Source: Pseudomonadota bacterium (GTDB lineage Bacteria; Desulfobacterota; Desulfobulbia; Desulfobulbales; Desulfocapsaceae). Taken from it: 38,931 bases of DNA. Each line of letters starts with the position of its first letter. Position 1 is the first letter of the stretch. A program made the position numbers and the translations under genes. Under the pieces are notes generated by a model. It ran no database searches and was not told the origin of the DNA. It saw only the letters and a list, made by a program, of their open reading frames with translations. Where the stretch lies: contig JAHJKP010000006.1 in NCBI GenBank assembly GCA_018821985.1, forward strand, positions 1 to 38,931, in the 5' to 3' direction. Shown in pieces: positions 16,781 to 24,620 of this stretch.

Positions 16781-18985
16781 CTATCCCAGCCAGGTGCCAA
16801 TCTGATAGACGGCTGTGGCCATGAGAAAGGCAAAGAAGGTATTGAAGGACATGGAGAACAGGGCCCAGCCCCAGTGTCCTGCTTCTTTGGCGATACAGAC
16901 CACCGTGACAAAACAGGGGGCGTAAAACATGATGAAAATCAGGGCAGCCACTGCCACTACCTTGTTCCAGTTGGGGTCACGGGTCAATCTTTTCCCTAAA
17001 GAGTCAGAGGCCTCCGCCTTGACGTCACCCATGGAGTAAGCGGTTCCCAGGGTGGAGATGATCACCTCTTTGGCCGCAAAACCGCCAACCAGGGCAATGT
17101 TGGTGCGCCAGTCAAATCCGGCCAGCCTGGAGATGGGTTCCAGAGCGATGCCGATCCTGCCGGCAATAGAGTTGCGCAGAGCCTGTTCCGATTCCTGATT
17201 GGAAAGGGCGATGACCTGCTGCCGGAGCCTCTGTGCCTCTTCTGATACTACATCCTTCTCCGAGCTGCTCTCGGCTATGATCTCTGGTGCAAATGAAGAA
17301 GTCACGGCCTGTCTCTGTTGTTCATAATCAGCCTTGGTTGCCGCCGGCAGTCCGGGATAGGTCATCAAGGCCCAGAGGAGGATGGATATGCCCAGAATTA
17401 CGGTTCCGGCCTTTTTGATGTACTGCCAGGTGCGTTCCCAGGTGTGAATGGCAAGGCCGCGCAGGGTGGGGAAACGGTAGGGAGGCAGTTCCATGACAAA
17501 GGGTGTGGCTTCACCCTTGAGCACAGTGGCGCGGAGAAACTTTGCCGCCAGAAGGGCGACCGCCCAGGAGATCAGGGTAAAGAGAAACATGTACATGGCC
17601 TTGTTCTCACTGAAAAAAGCGCCAATCAAGAGGGCGATAACCGGCACCTTGGCTCCACAGTTCATGAAGGGGACGGTGAGCAGGGTGGCCATCCGTTCCT
17701 TGGGGGAACGCAGGGTTCGGGTGGCCAGGACCCCAGGCACCGCACAGCCTCCGGCGATCCCGCCCGAGACGATAAAGGGCATGACCGAGGAGCCGTGCAG
17801 GCCAAAAATACGGAAGATACGATCCATCATGAAGGCGACTCTGGCCAGATAGCCGGAGTCTTCAAGGACGGCAATCCCCAAAAACATGAACATGATCAGC
17901 GGAACAAATCCAAGCACGCCTCCCATCCCGTTGATCACTCCTGAAATAATCATGGATTTAACCGGGCCGTCGGGCAGGATGGTTTCCACATGTTCGCCCA
18001 GCCAGCCAAAAAGCAATCCCAGCCAGGAGACCGGAAACTCGCTCCAGGAAAAGGTGAACTGGTAGAGGCCAAAGAGGATCATCAGCATGAACACGGGGCC
18101 CATGAGACGATTGGTGAGGACCTTGTCGATTTTGTCGGAGGTGTAGAGCCTGTCGGTGTCAAAGCTATGGGTCTGGACGCCCTGGCGGAGGATGGATTTG
18201 ATAAAACCATAGCGATGGTCAGCAATGATTGCCTCGGGGTAGGCGTCCATGGTCTTCAGGAGGTGGTCAGAGACCTGGGTGACATTTTTTTCAAGGCGTG
18301 CCGCGGTGGCGCTGTCGTCCTCTTGTCCTTTCTGCAGGATCTGGTCATCATGTTCAAGGTATTTGATGGCGGTAAAACGGGCAGGATAGGTATGGGCCAG
18401 GAAAGTATTTTCTGAGATGATAGCGATCAACTCCATGATGGCCTCGTCCAGGTCTTCACCATAGGATATGTCACGGGGCTGCCATTCTTGTGTTACCTGC
18501 AGTATGGCCTGGCTGATCAGAGTCTCGGTGCCCTGTCCGGAACGGGCGATGACCGGAACCACTGGCACTCCCAGCAGTTCAGCCAATTTCTCGGCCCTGA
18601 TCTCAATGCCGCGATCCTTTGCCACATCAATCATGTTGAGGGCAATAATCAGAGGGCAGCCAAGCTCCAGAAACTGGGTGGTCAGATAGAGATTACGCTC
18701 GAGGTTTGAGGCGTCAACGATATTGATCACCACCTGCGGCTTCTCATTTACCAGATAATCTCTGGTCACGACCTCTTCCACCGAATAGGCCGTCAGGGAG
18801 TAAGTTCCCGGCAGGTCGGTGATGGTAATTTCCTGATTATTATGAGTGAAGTTACCTTCCTTGTAATCAACGGTGATGCCTGGGTAGTTTCCTACATGTT
18901 GTCTGGCCCCGGTCAGGGTGTTAAACAGGGTGGTTTTTCCGGCATTGGGATTGCCGGCAAGGGCCATGCGTATATTCTCTTTCAT
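16781..18985 (-). CDS. feoB: Ferrous iron transporter FeoB
   Basis: A 734-residue inner membrane Fe2+ transporter. The N-terminal G domain has G1 GNPNAGKTT (11-19), a G3 DLPGTYSL and G4 NMID, followed by the guanine-dissociation helical domain. The membrane part has both Gate regions: the first around GVLGFVPLIMFMFLGIAVLE with SVMPFIVSGGIAGGCAVPGV, the second including NCGAKVPVIALL and GGFAAKEVIISTLG. The start at 18985 (MKENIRMALAGNP) fits the family; an in-frame GTG 12 codons upstream lies inside the preceding small gene. It follows the 58-residue Cys-rich protein with a 7-base gap. The DtxR-like box at 19191-19204 probably controls both. Confidence 0.97.
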   Translation of the reverse strand: MKENIRMALAGNPNAGKTTLFNTLTGARQHVGNYPGITVDYKEGNFTHNNQEITITDLPGTYSLTAYSVEEVVTRDYLVNEKPQVVINIVDASNLERNLYLTTQFLELGCPLIIALNMIDVAKDRGIEIRAEKLAELLGVPVVPVIARSGQGTETLISQAILQVTQEWQPRDISYGEDLDEAIMELIAIISENTFLAHTYPARFTAIKYLEHDDQILQKGQEDDSATAARLEKNVTQVSDHLLKTMDAYPEAIIADHRYGFIKSILRQGVQTHSFDTDRLYTSDKIDKVLTNRLMGPVFMLMILFGLYQFTFSWSEFPVSWLGLLFGWLGEHVETILPDGPVKSMIISGVINGMGGVLGFVPLIMFMFLGIAVLEDSGYLARVAFMMDRIFRIFGLHGSSVMPFIVSGGIAGGCAVPGVLATRTLRSPKERMATLLTVPFMNCGAKVPVIALLIGAFFSENKAMYMFLFTLISWAVALLAAKFLRATVLKGEATPFVMELPPYRFPTLRGLAIHTWERTWQYIKKAGTVILGISILLWALMTYPGLPAATKADYEQQRQAVTSSFAPEIIAESSSEKDVVSEEAQRLRQQVIALSNQESEQALRNSIAGRIGIALEPISRLAGFDWRTNIALVGGFAAKEVIISTLGTAYSMGDVKAEASDSLGKRLTRDPNWNKVVAVAALIFIMFYAPCFVTVVCIAKEAGHWGWALFSMSFNTFFAFLMATAVYQIGTWLG

Positions 18986-18992
18986 CGGTAAA

Positions 18993-19169
18993 TTATCTTT
19001 TTTCCTTCTGGCTCGGTGCACATCCTTGGGAAGAACAGCCGGAGCAACCGCAGCCGCAGCTCATTTTTTCTTTGGGATCTGTTGCGATCTTGAACTGTCT
19101 GTAAAGCTTTCTACCAATAAAGAAAAGGCAGAGTATAAGAATAAGGGCTACTGAGAGAGATTGCCACAT
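18993..19169 (-). CDS. FeoB-associated Cys-rich membrane protein
   Basis: A 58-residue protein beginning MWQSLSVALILILCLFFIGR, a single transmembrane helix. A short basic-acidic linker and a dense cysteine tail (MSCGCGCSGCSSQGC, six cysteines in 15 residues) follow. This is the layout of the FeoB-associated Cys-rich membrane protein family, found beside feoB in many anaerobes. The cysteines probably bind metal in the cytoplasm close to FeoB, though the role is not proven. The ATG at 19169 has GAGG about six bases upstream, and the stop at 18993 is seven bases before feoB, so the two are one operon. Confidence 0.9.
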   Translation of the reverse strand: MWQSLSVALILILCLFFIGRKLYRQFKIATDPKEKMSCGCGCSGCSSQGCAPSQKEKR

Positions 19170-19190
19170 GGTATTCCTCGGTATTAATAG

Positions 19191-19204
19191 TTAGGTCGTC
19201 CTAA
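19191..19204. promoter_or_regulatory. DtxR/IdeR-like iron box upstream of the feoB operon
   Basis: TTAGGTCGTCCTAA is a perfect TTAGG-N4-CCTAA inverted repeat, resembling half-sites of IdeR/DtxR-family operators (TTAGG repeats). It lies 22 bases upstream of the 58-residue gene. A related site lies upstream of the FeoA-like gene at 19596-19609. No regulator gene of this family is in the window. Confidence 0.6.
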
Positions 19205-19216
19205 ATATGAGGCGCC

Positions 19217-19240
19217 AAAAAAAACCGCAGAGAATGCGGC
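19217..19240 (-). terminator. Intrinsic terminator after the FeoA-like gene
   Basis: Read on the minus strand, CCGCA-TTCTC-TGCGG is followed by eight T residues (complement of 19217-19239). It ends the transcript of the Cys-rich FeoA-like gene before the feoB operon starts, so the two units are likely transcribed separately. Confidence 0.75.
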
Positions 19241-19250
19241 TTGTTGTCTT

Positions 19251-19568
19251 TTATACTTCTGTCACCATAATGTTTCTGGTGGCAGTACTGTCAAGACTCA
19301 GGGTGGCGCCTTGCAGTTTTAACAGGCACTGTGAACCGTTTTCAGGGCAGAGTAGTTCAGCCTCTTCTCCGGCATAAACGCCAAGTGATGCCATTCTGGC
19401 GCAAAGTTTTCTATCCCCGGTGATCTTGCAGATCTTTACCCGCCCAGACCGGCAGGACTCTGAGAGGGGAGTGATCTGTCCGGGACAAGAAGATTGCTTA
19501 ATGCAATTCTTTACTTTGTCTGCCAAGCAGGCACATTTGTGATTGAGTTTTTTAAAGGTCATGCTCAT
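19251..19568 (-). CDS. FeoA-domain protein with Cys-rich N-terminal extension
   Basis: A 105-residue protein. The last 70 residues are a FeoA (SH3-like) domain: PLSESCRSGRVKICKI, then LCARMASLGVYAGEEAELL and a closing IMVTEV. The first 32 residues contain four cysteines (KCACLADKVKNCIKQSSC), which plain FeoA lacks and which could bind iron or an Fe-S centre. AAGGG about five bases before the ATG at 19568 supports this start over an earlier in-frame one. A second, ordinary feoA lies at 19903-20145. Probably an accessory regulator of FeoB; the box at 19596-19609 suggests iron control. Confidence 0.82.
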   Translation of the reverse strand: MSMTFKKLNHKCACLADKVKNCIKQSSCPGQITPLSESCRSGRVKICKITGDRKLCARMASLGVYAGEEAELLCPENGSQCLLKLQGATLSLDSTATRNIMVTEV

Positions 19569-19902
19569 GTTTCCCTTTGTGAAAGAAAGCAATGTTTAGG
19601 TACACCAAACATTAATACCTGTCAATATTTTTTCAAGGGCTAGGGGGTGTAGCGCTGGATATTTAAGAGGCCGTAATCAGAAGATCATTTTTTTCTTCAG
19701 GCCATTTTGTTCTGCCGGCTACTGGTCTTTTATAGGAAAGTGCTTTTGGTGCATGGATGAAGGGTGACCAGCGTGCCTTGTAAGGCGGTGGCGGTCGATG
19801 TTGCGTTTGTTCTTGAACAAGGGATTGACGCCATGATCTCAGAGAAAGATTCTTGCCGGCAGGGTATTTGGTGGGGGAAAGGAACGATTTTGTTGCTGCT
19901 AT
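19569..19902. other. Intergenic stretch between the two FeoA genes
   Basis: About 330 bases that hold the iron-box-like site at 19596-19609 near the right-hand gene start. A 59-codon plus-strand open frame (about 19746-19924) has no start with a ribosome binding site and no recognisable family, so I do not call it a gene. Confidence 0.5.
19596..19609. promoter_or_regulatory. DtxR/IdeR-like iron box upstream of the FeoA-like gene
   Basis: TTAGGTACACCAAA matches the site at 19191-19204 in 10 of 14 positions and keeps GGT/ACC symmetry around its centre. It lies 28 bases upstream of the FeoA-like start. The match to a DtxR-family consensus is weaker than for the feoB site. Confidence 0.45.
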
Positions 19903-20145
19903 TCAGTCGTTGTCATCGACGATGACGGTAATATGGTCGGCCTCATTGTTGCGCAGGGTCAGAACTCCACCCATCACCCGCAGGGCCACCGGATCATTGA
20001 GTGGTGCCCGGCCCTGAATCGTGATTTTTGTGCCGGGAACCAGGCCCATCTCGCGCATTCTGAGGCCGAGTTCGCCACCAGCTTTTATGGAGGAAATGAT
20101 CCCGGATTGATCTTTCTTCATCTGACGCAGGTTCATCTCAGCCAT
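19903..20145 (-). CDS. feoA: Ferrous iron transport protein FeoA
   Basis: An 80-residue SH3-like FeoA protein, the usual small cytoplasmic partner of FeoB. It shows SGIISSIKAGGELGLRMREM, then GLVPGTKITIQGRAPLNDPV and LRNNEADHITV, the standard FeoA core. GGAG lies about seven bases before the ATG at 20145. It is the first Feo gene on the minus strand and is followed, after 334 bases, by the Cys-rich FeoA-like gene and then by the feoB operon. Having two FeoA-type proteins beside one FeoB is common in anaerobes. Confidence 0.93.
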   Translation of the reverse strand: MAEMNLRQMKKDQSGIISSIKAGGELGLRMREMGLVPGTKITIQGRAPLNDPVALRVMGGVLTLRNNEADHITVIVDDND

Positions 20146-20270
20146 TCTTTTCTCCGGATATTTGTGTTAGGGGACGGATTTATGTCTTTAAAAACAGCAT
20201 TTTTATAGCCATCGCTGACAAGGATGTCAAGCACCCCGGGCGCGGACACGTTCTTAATATGTTGTATAAC

Positions 20271-20307
20271 AAAAAAAAGGCCTTCCACGAAAATCGCAGA
20301 AGGCCTT
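20271..20307 (-). terminator. Intrinsic terminator downstream of tRNA-Glu
   Basis: On the minus strand a 9-bp stem (AAGGCCTTC with GAAGGCCTT, 20277-20285 and 20299-20307) with a 13-base loop is followed by a run of T (complement of the A tract at 20271-20278). It directly follows the tRNA gene. Confidence 0.88.
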
Positions 20308-20314
20308 GAATGAA

Positions 20315-20389
20315 TGGTGACCCCAAGGGGAATCGAACCCCTGTTTACGGCGTGAGAGGCCGCTGTCCTAACCGCTGGACGATGGGGCC
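20315..20389 (-). tRNA. tRNA-Glu (CUC anticodon)
   Basis: On the minus strand the sequence starts GGCCCCATCGTCCAGC and closes to a cloverleaf. The acceptor stem is GGCCCCA with TGGGGTC, the D-loop lies in GCGGTTAGGACA, the anticodon stem GCGGC/GCCGT encloses loop CTCTCAC, and the T-arm has GGTTCGATTCC. The anticodon CTC reads GAG (Glu). The 3' CCA is encoded in the DNA. A T-rich terminator follows. Confidence 0.96.
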
Positions 20390-20498
20390 TAAAGGTCGAT
20401 GTCTTTTTACAGGAATCGGATTCCCTTGTCAAGGAATTGTTCGAGGATTATCGAGGATAAATGCTGGGTTGTAATGAAAAGGAATTTACCAGGATCTC

Positions 20499-21077
20499 TC
20501 AGCTCTTGCCGCTTGCAATTTTTCGGCCCAGAGCTAGGGCCTGGGCCAGGATCTCAGTCTTTTTTTGCATGGCCCCACGTTGATCGACCCCCCTGACTAG
20601 CAAGGACTCTCCGTTTTCCAGATCGAGAGCGTCAAAGAGGGTACGTGCGGTAAGCAGTGCGCCGTCAAAGATTTTTTTTCCTTCGGTTGCTGCGGTTACC
20701 AGGAGGGTGCCTTGACGCTTTTCATCATGTCTGAAACGTATTCCTGAGAGATATTTCCTTGCCCAACGGGCCTGGAAACGGTCGATGAAGGTCTTGCATT
20801 GGGCCGACAGAGCATAAAAATATATGGGGCTTACCAGAATCAGATGGTCGCAGTTGTCAACCTTTTCGTAGAGGGCTGTCATGTCATCGTTGATAACACA
20901 GGTTGAGGTTTTATCGCAGCCGCCACATCCCTGGCAGGGGGATATCTGCAGGTCGTTCAGCCGAATGAATTCAAGGGTGGCATCAGAATTCTGCTCTATG
21001 CCGCTGGCTACGCTTCGGGCCAGGGTCTCGCTGTTGCCATTCTTGCGGGGGCTGCCAAGGATGATGAGGGTATGCAT
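20499..21077 (-). CDS. Flavodoxin-fold NAD(P)H-dependent FMN reductase-like protein
   Basis: A 192-residue protein of the NADPH-dependent FMN reductase/flavodoxin-fold group. ILGSPRKNGNSETLA near the N-terminus is the flavin-phosphate loop. LNDLQISPCQGCGGCDKTSTC is the cysteine-rich segment of the iron-sulfur flavoprotein-like branch, and ILVSPIYFYALSAQCKTFIDR is the second flavin-binding block. Together these suggest an FMN protein that may carry an Fe-S centre. AGGAG six bases before the ATG at 21077 supports this start. It follows malQ by 11 bases on the same strand, so the two are probably co-transcribed, although no shared function is obvious. Confidence 0.87.
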   Translation of the reverse strand: MHTLIILGSPRKNGNSETLARSVASGIEQNSDATLEFIRLNDLQISPCQGCGGCDKTSTCVINDDMTALYEKVDNCDHLILVSPIYFYALSAQCKTFIDRFQARWARKYLSGIRFRHDEKRQGTLLVTAATEGKKIFDGALLTARTLFDALDLENGESLLVRGVDQRGAMQKKTEILAQALALGRKIASGKS

Positions 21078-21088
21078 AGGGACTCCTG

Positions 21089-22642
21089 TCAAGGTAGGTC
21101 GGTCTTCACAGCCTTTTTCGGGCAGCGACCAAAGAGATCTGTTTCGGTCCGTAACCAGGAACTTAATGATTCCGTTAAAAAACGAGGGGCGCAGCGCCAT
21201 GTCCAGTTGCCTTTGCTGGTTCCGGGACTGTTCATCCTGCAGTCGTTACCAAACCCCAGGATATCCTGGAGGGGGAAAATGGTCAGGCGACCGATGGAGG
21301 CCATGGCCAGGTAGATAAGATCCTTGTGTATTGTCGAGGGGTTGTCATCTTCCTGGTTGGCATTTTTTTTAATACGCCATCTCTGCGAGGGAGTCAGGTG
21401 ATCACTGAGGAACCAACCGACGGTGGTGTCATTATCATGGGTTCCGGTATAGACTACACAGTTTGAACTCGAGAAGTTGTGGGTGAGGAAGGGGTTATGC
21501 GGGTTATCATCAAAGGCGAATTGCAGCACTTTCATGCCGGGGAAACCAAGGGTGCGACGAAGCACAGTCACTTCCGGAGTGATTATGCCTAAGTCTTCGG
21601 CGATGATATCGAGCGGGCCGAGGGCGCTGAATATTTTGTCAAAAAAGAGTTTCCCGGGTCCTTTGAGCCATTCGCCTTCTATAGCTGTTTTCTCTTCTTC
21701 CGGAATGGACCAGTAAGCCTCAAAAGCTCGAAAATGGTCGATGCGTGCTGTGTCAACCATCTGAAATACGGTACGAAATCGTTCAACCCACCAGGCGGCC
21801 ATTTTTTTCTGGATGTTTTGATCAATGCTCTGCCATCTGTAAAGAGGGTTGCCCCATCGTTGTCCGGTGGCGCTGAAATAATCGGGCGGAACACCGGCAA
21901 CATGAGTGGGGCGGAGGCTTTCAGGGTCAAGGGTAAATATCTCCTGATTGGCCCAGACATCCACGCTGTCCCAGCCCATATAGATGGGGATGTCGCCGAT
22001 GAGTTTAATGTTTTCTTTTTTGGCCTTTGCCCGCAGAATCTGCCATTGCCGGAAGAATTCAAACTGCTCAAAAGCATAATATTGTATGCGATCGTGGTGT
22101 TTCAGGCGTAGGGCATCCAGGGTTTCAGCTTTGCGGGTGGCGATTTCGACAGGCCAGTCAAACCAGCCAAGGCCATGGAACTCCTCTTTCAGGACCATGA
22201 ACAAGGTGTAATCCTCCAGCCATGGAGTATTTTCTCTGAAGGCGATAAATTGTTGCGAATCTGCAGAAAAATTTAAAAATGCCTCTTGCAGAATTTTTCC
22301 TTTAAAGAGACTGACTTGTGGGAAGTCGGCGCGGTACTCGGAAAAAATTGGCGCGGTTTTTAGGGAACTCTCTTGGATCAATCCTTGATCAAGCAGCAGT
22401 TCTGGTGAAATCAGCAATGGAGAGCCGGCAAAGGCCGAACTGCTCATGTAGGGAGAGTTGTCAAAAACTGGATTACCGGGTCCTGTGGGGAGAAACTGCC
22501 AATGCCCTTGTCCGGCCCGGGCCAGGAATTCAAGAAAGGCGTGGCTGGAGGAGCCTATGTCGCCAATACCGTATGGAGAAGGGAGAGAGGTGATATGGGC
22601 CAGGATGCCACTGCCACGTTGTAGGGGGGGGAGAGCTTGCAT
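21089..22642 (-). CDS. malQ: 4-alpha-glucanotransferase (amylomaltase)
   Basis: A 517-residue GH77 disproportionating enzyme that transfers alpha-1,4-glucan segments in glycogen or maltodextrin metabolism. The N-terminus RGSGILAHITSLPSPYGIGD is the family start. IGDIPIYMGWDSVDVWA, GVPPDYFSATGQRWGNPLY, the nucleophile region VDTARIDHFRAFEAYW (catalytic Asp), IIAEDLGIITPEV (acid/base Glu) and YTGTHDNDTTVGW (third acidic residue) are all intact. The C-terminus includes PLQDILGFGNDCRMNSPGT, as in full-length members. The ATG at 22642 has only a weak ribosome binding site. It heads a two-gene unit with the flavodoxin-fold gene. Confidence 0.96.
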   Translation of the reverse strand: MQALPPLQRGSGILAHITSLPSPYGIGDIGSSSHAFLEFLARAGQGHWQFLPTGPGNPVFDNSPYMSSSAFAGSPLLISPELLLDQGLIQESSLKTAPIFSEYRADFPQVSLFKGKILQEAFLNFSADSQQFIAFRENTPWLEDYTLFMVLKEEFHGLGWFDWPVEIATRKAETLDALRLKHHDRIQYYAFEQFEFFRQWQILRAKAKKENIKLIGDIPIYMGWDSVDVWANQEIFTLDPESLRPTHVAGVPPDYFSATGQRWGNPLYRWQSIDQNIQKKMAAWWVERFRTVFQMVDTARIDHFRAFEAYWSIPEEEKTAIEGEWLKGPGKLFFDKIFSALGPLDIIAEDLGIITPEVTVLRRTLGFPGMKVLQFAFDDNPHNPFLTHNFSSSNCVVYTGTHDNDTTVGWFLSDHLTPSQRWRIKKNANQEDDNPSTIHKDLIYLAMASIGRLTIFPLQDILGFGNDCRMNSPGTSKGNWTWRCAPRFLTESLSSWLRTETDLFGRCPKKAVKTDLP

Positions 22643-23054
22643 AAAAGGATATATTGTCGTAGTTGAAAAAAATAAATGTTTTTATTTTAGTATGTTATGT
22701 GCGTTTGTCGGTGATGGTGAAAAAAGATTGTGTCACCTCTCTTGCCTGTTTGATGAATCAATCTTACAATGCTGTAACTGTGAGTTTTGTTTTTAGAAAA
22801 AATTATTATTCCCCTTTTGATGTAATCCAATTTTATTTATTTGTTTTTTGTGGTCAGGCGTTGTACGCTACTATGTTTTGATAAGAATTTTGCAGGCGGC
22901 TGGATTTTTAAGTCGTTTTTTTTTTTGATTTCTTATCGCCAGAGAAGTTGGTGTCAACCGACCGGAATTCTCGATGTGTCAATGTTTTAGACTAAAATTT
23001 TTACTGTAATTATTGGGTTTTGTAAATAGATGAGTTGTTTTAAAAATATAAGCA
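22643..23054. other. Divergent promoter region, A+T-rich
   Basis: About 410 bases between malQ (minus) and the sigma factor gene (plus). It is strongly A+T-rich with several T tracts. I see no gene, and no single promoter stands out clearly enough to report. Confidence 0.5.
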
Positions 23055-24404
23055 ATGGAGTATGTCCCAGTGCTCTCTGAATTAAAAGAAAATCTACTGA
23101 AAGCGGGTCAGACTGAAGGATGTCTCAGTTTTAGTGATTTGAATGAATTGTTGCCTGATGAGATTAAAGATCCGAATGCCATTGAAAATATCTTTAATTT
23201 CCTGGGGGCCAATAATATTCAGATCGTCACCGTTGAAAAAAACGGTGAAAAGAGAACCTTGTCTGGAGAGGCGTGGGATCATGATAAGGCTGAAAGCGAT
23301 GATGATGAGGATCTGACAGATGGCTCAATCATGGCTGCGGGCGATATCAGCCATGAAGCAGAAGAGACCACAACCACATACCTCCGTGAAATGGGGCAAT
23401 TTGATCTCTTGACCCCTGATGAAGAGGCGAAGTACTCCAAGTGCATCCGTGAGGGGTTTGATCAGATTATTTTGGCCATACGGGAAGATGTCACTGGGGT
23501 TGCAGAGATGGGCTTGCTGTGTACCCGGATTGACCTCTGGGAAAAGCGCGATCCCACCTTGAAACCCAAAAAACAGCAGCTTAATTTCATGCGCTACAGT
23601 GTGATCAGCGCTGCCAAGAAGTATTCTGATAAGCGGGAATTGCATGAATTGCAGGCCAAGATTGAGGCCTACAGCCGTTCCATTGAGGTTGCAAAGGATG
23701 CAATGATTCGCGCCAACCTGCGTCTGGTGGTCTCCATTGCCAAACGCTATATGCATCAGGGACTGACCCTTGCCGATTTGATCCAAGAGGGAAATCTGGG
23801 TCTGATGCGTGCGGTCTTTCGTTTTGATTATACCAAGGGCAATAAGTTCTCCACCTATGCCAGTTGGTGGATCAGGCAGGCCATCACCCGGGCGATTCTT
23901 GATAAGACCAGGACCATTCGTCTGCCGGTGCATTTTCTCGAGTTGCGCAGCCAGTTTTTCAAGGCCTTTTACGCCCTGTTCAAGGAGCTGGGCCGTGAAC
24001 CAACGCCACTTGAGATCTCCAAGAGCACCGAGCTGCCCATGGATAAGATCCTGGCCATCCTGGAGGCATCACGGGAGCCCATTTCCCTGGAGACACCGGT
24101 TGGTGATGATGACTCAACCCTGGGCGATTTTCTCGAAAACAATGACTCTCAGTCGCCGTATGATACGGTGCAGACCAGGGAGCTTGCCGGGCGGGTGACC
24201 GAGATCCTGTCAACCCTCAGCGAACGGGAAGAAAAGATTATCCGGCTTCGTTTCGGTATCGGCGAAAAGGCCGAATATACCCTGGAAGAGATTGGCAAGC
24301 GATTTAATGTCTCCCGTGAGCGGATTCGCCAGATTGAAAAAAAGGCCTTGAATCGGCTGCGCCATTCCAGCAGACGTGATCAATTGAAATATTTTCTTGA
24401 TTAA
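23055..24404 (+). CDS. RpoD/RpoS-family sigma-70 factor
   Basis: A 449-residue sigma factor. Residues 1-55 resemble a region 1.1 (FSDLNELLPDEIKDPNAIEN). Region 1.2 is TTTYLREMGQFDLLTPDEE. Region 2 runs through RANLRLVVSIAKRYMHQGLT, DLIQEGNLGLMRAV and FSTYASWWIRQAITRAILD; region 3 follows, and region 4.2 is YTLEEIGKRFNVSRERIRQI. The non-conserved insert of housekeeping RpoD is short here, and the region after 2.4 reads RTIRLPVHFLELRSQFFKAF instead of the usual RIPVHMIETINK. I therefore favour an RpoD paralogue or RpoS-like factor over the primary one. The ATG at 23055 lacks a ribosome binding site, but a GTG at 23070 has GGAG nine bases upstream and may be the true start. Confidence 0.85.
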   Translation: MEYVPVLSELKENLLKAGQTEGCLSFSDLNELLPDEIKDPNAIENIFNFLGANNIQIVTVEKNGEKRTLSGEAWDHDKAESDDDEDLTDGSIMAAGDISHEAEETTTTYLREMGQFDLLTPDEEAKYSKCIREGFDQIILAIREDVTGVAEMGLLCTRIDLWEKRDPTLKPKKQQLNFMRYSVISAAKKYSDKRELHELQAKIEAYSRSIEVAKDAMIRANLRLVVSIAKRYMHQGLTLADLIQEGNLGLMRAVFRFDYTKGNKFSTYASWWIRQAITRAILDKTRTIRLPVHFLELRSQFFKAFYALFKELGREPTPLEISKSTELPMDKILAILEASREPISLETPVGDDDSTLGDFLENNDSQSPYDTVQTRELAGRVTEILSTLSEREEKIIRLRFGIGEKAEYTLEEIGKRFNVSRERIRQIEKKALNRLRHSSRRDQLKYFLD

Positions 24405-24429
24405 GAGATAACATTGTACTTTAGTATGA

Positions 24430-24459
24430 AGCCGGACTTTGTGTCCGGCTTTTTTTTTT
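24430..24459 (+). terminator. Intrinsic terminator after the sigma factor gene
   Basis: AGCCGGAC (24430-24437) and GTCCGGCT (24443-24450) form a perfect 8-bp stem with a five-base loop, followed by a run of ten T. It separates the sigma gene from the menaquinone cluster. Confidence 0.92.
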
Positions 24460-24577
24460 AGGTGTCGTTCGTAAGATAGCATGCTTTTGACGCTATTTCG
24501 TAACGTCGGCCATGGGCGGCATAGTCTCGCTCGCTCCAAGGCTGAATGTCACGTTCGACCGGTTCCTTCTGTCGATT

Positions 24578-24604
24578 TTGACATCCAACTGACTATTTTA
24601 TTTT
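24578..24604 (+). promoter_or_regulatory. Possible promoter of the menaquinone operon
   Basis: A perfect TTGACA (24578-24583) is followed after 15 bases by TATTTT (24599-24604). The spacing is short, and the mqnE start at 24621 would leave a very short leader. Tentative. Confidence 0.35.
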
Positions 24605-24620
24605 TTATTTGCGGTTTATT

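Noticed and set aside
19746-19924. Plus-strand open frame between the two FeoA genes
   Set aside because: No start with a ribosome binding site; it runs into the feoA gene in antisense.
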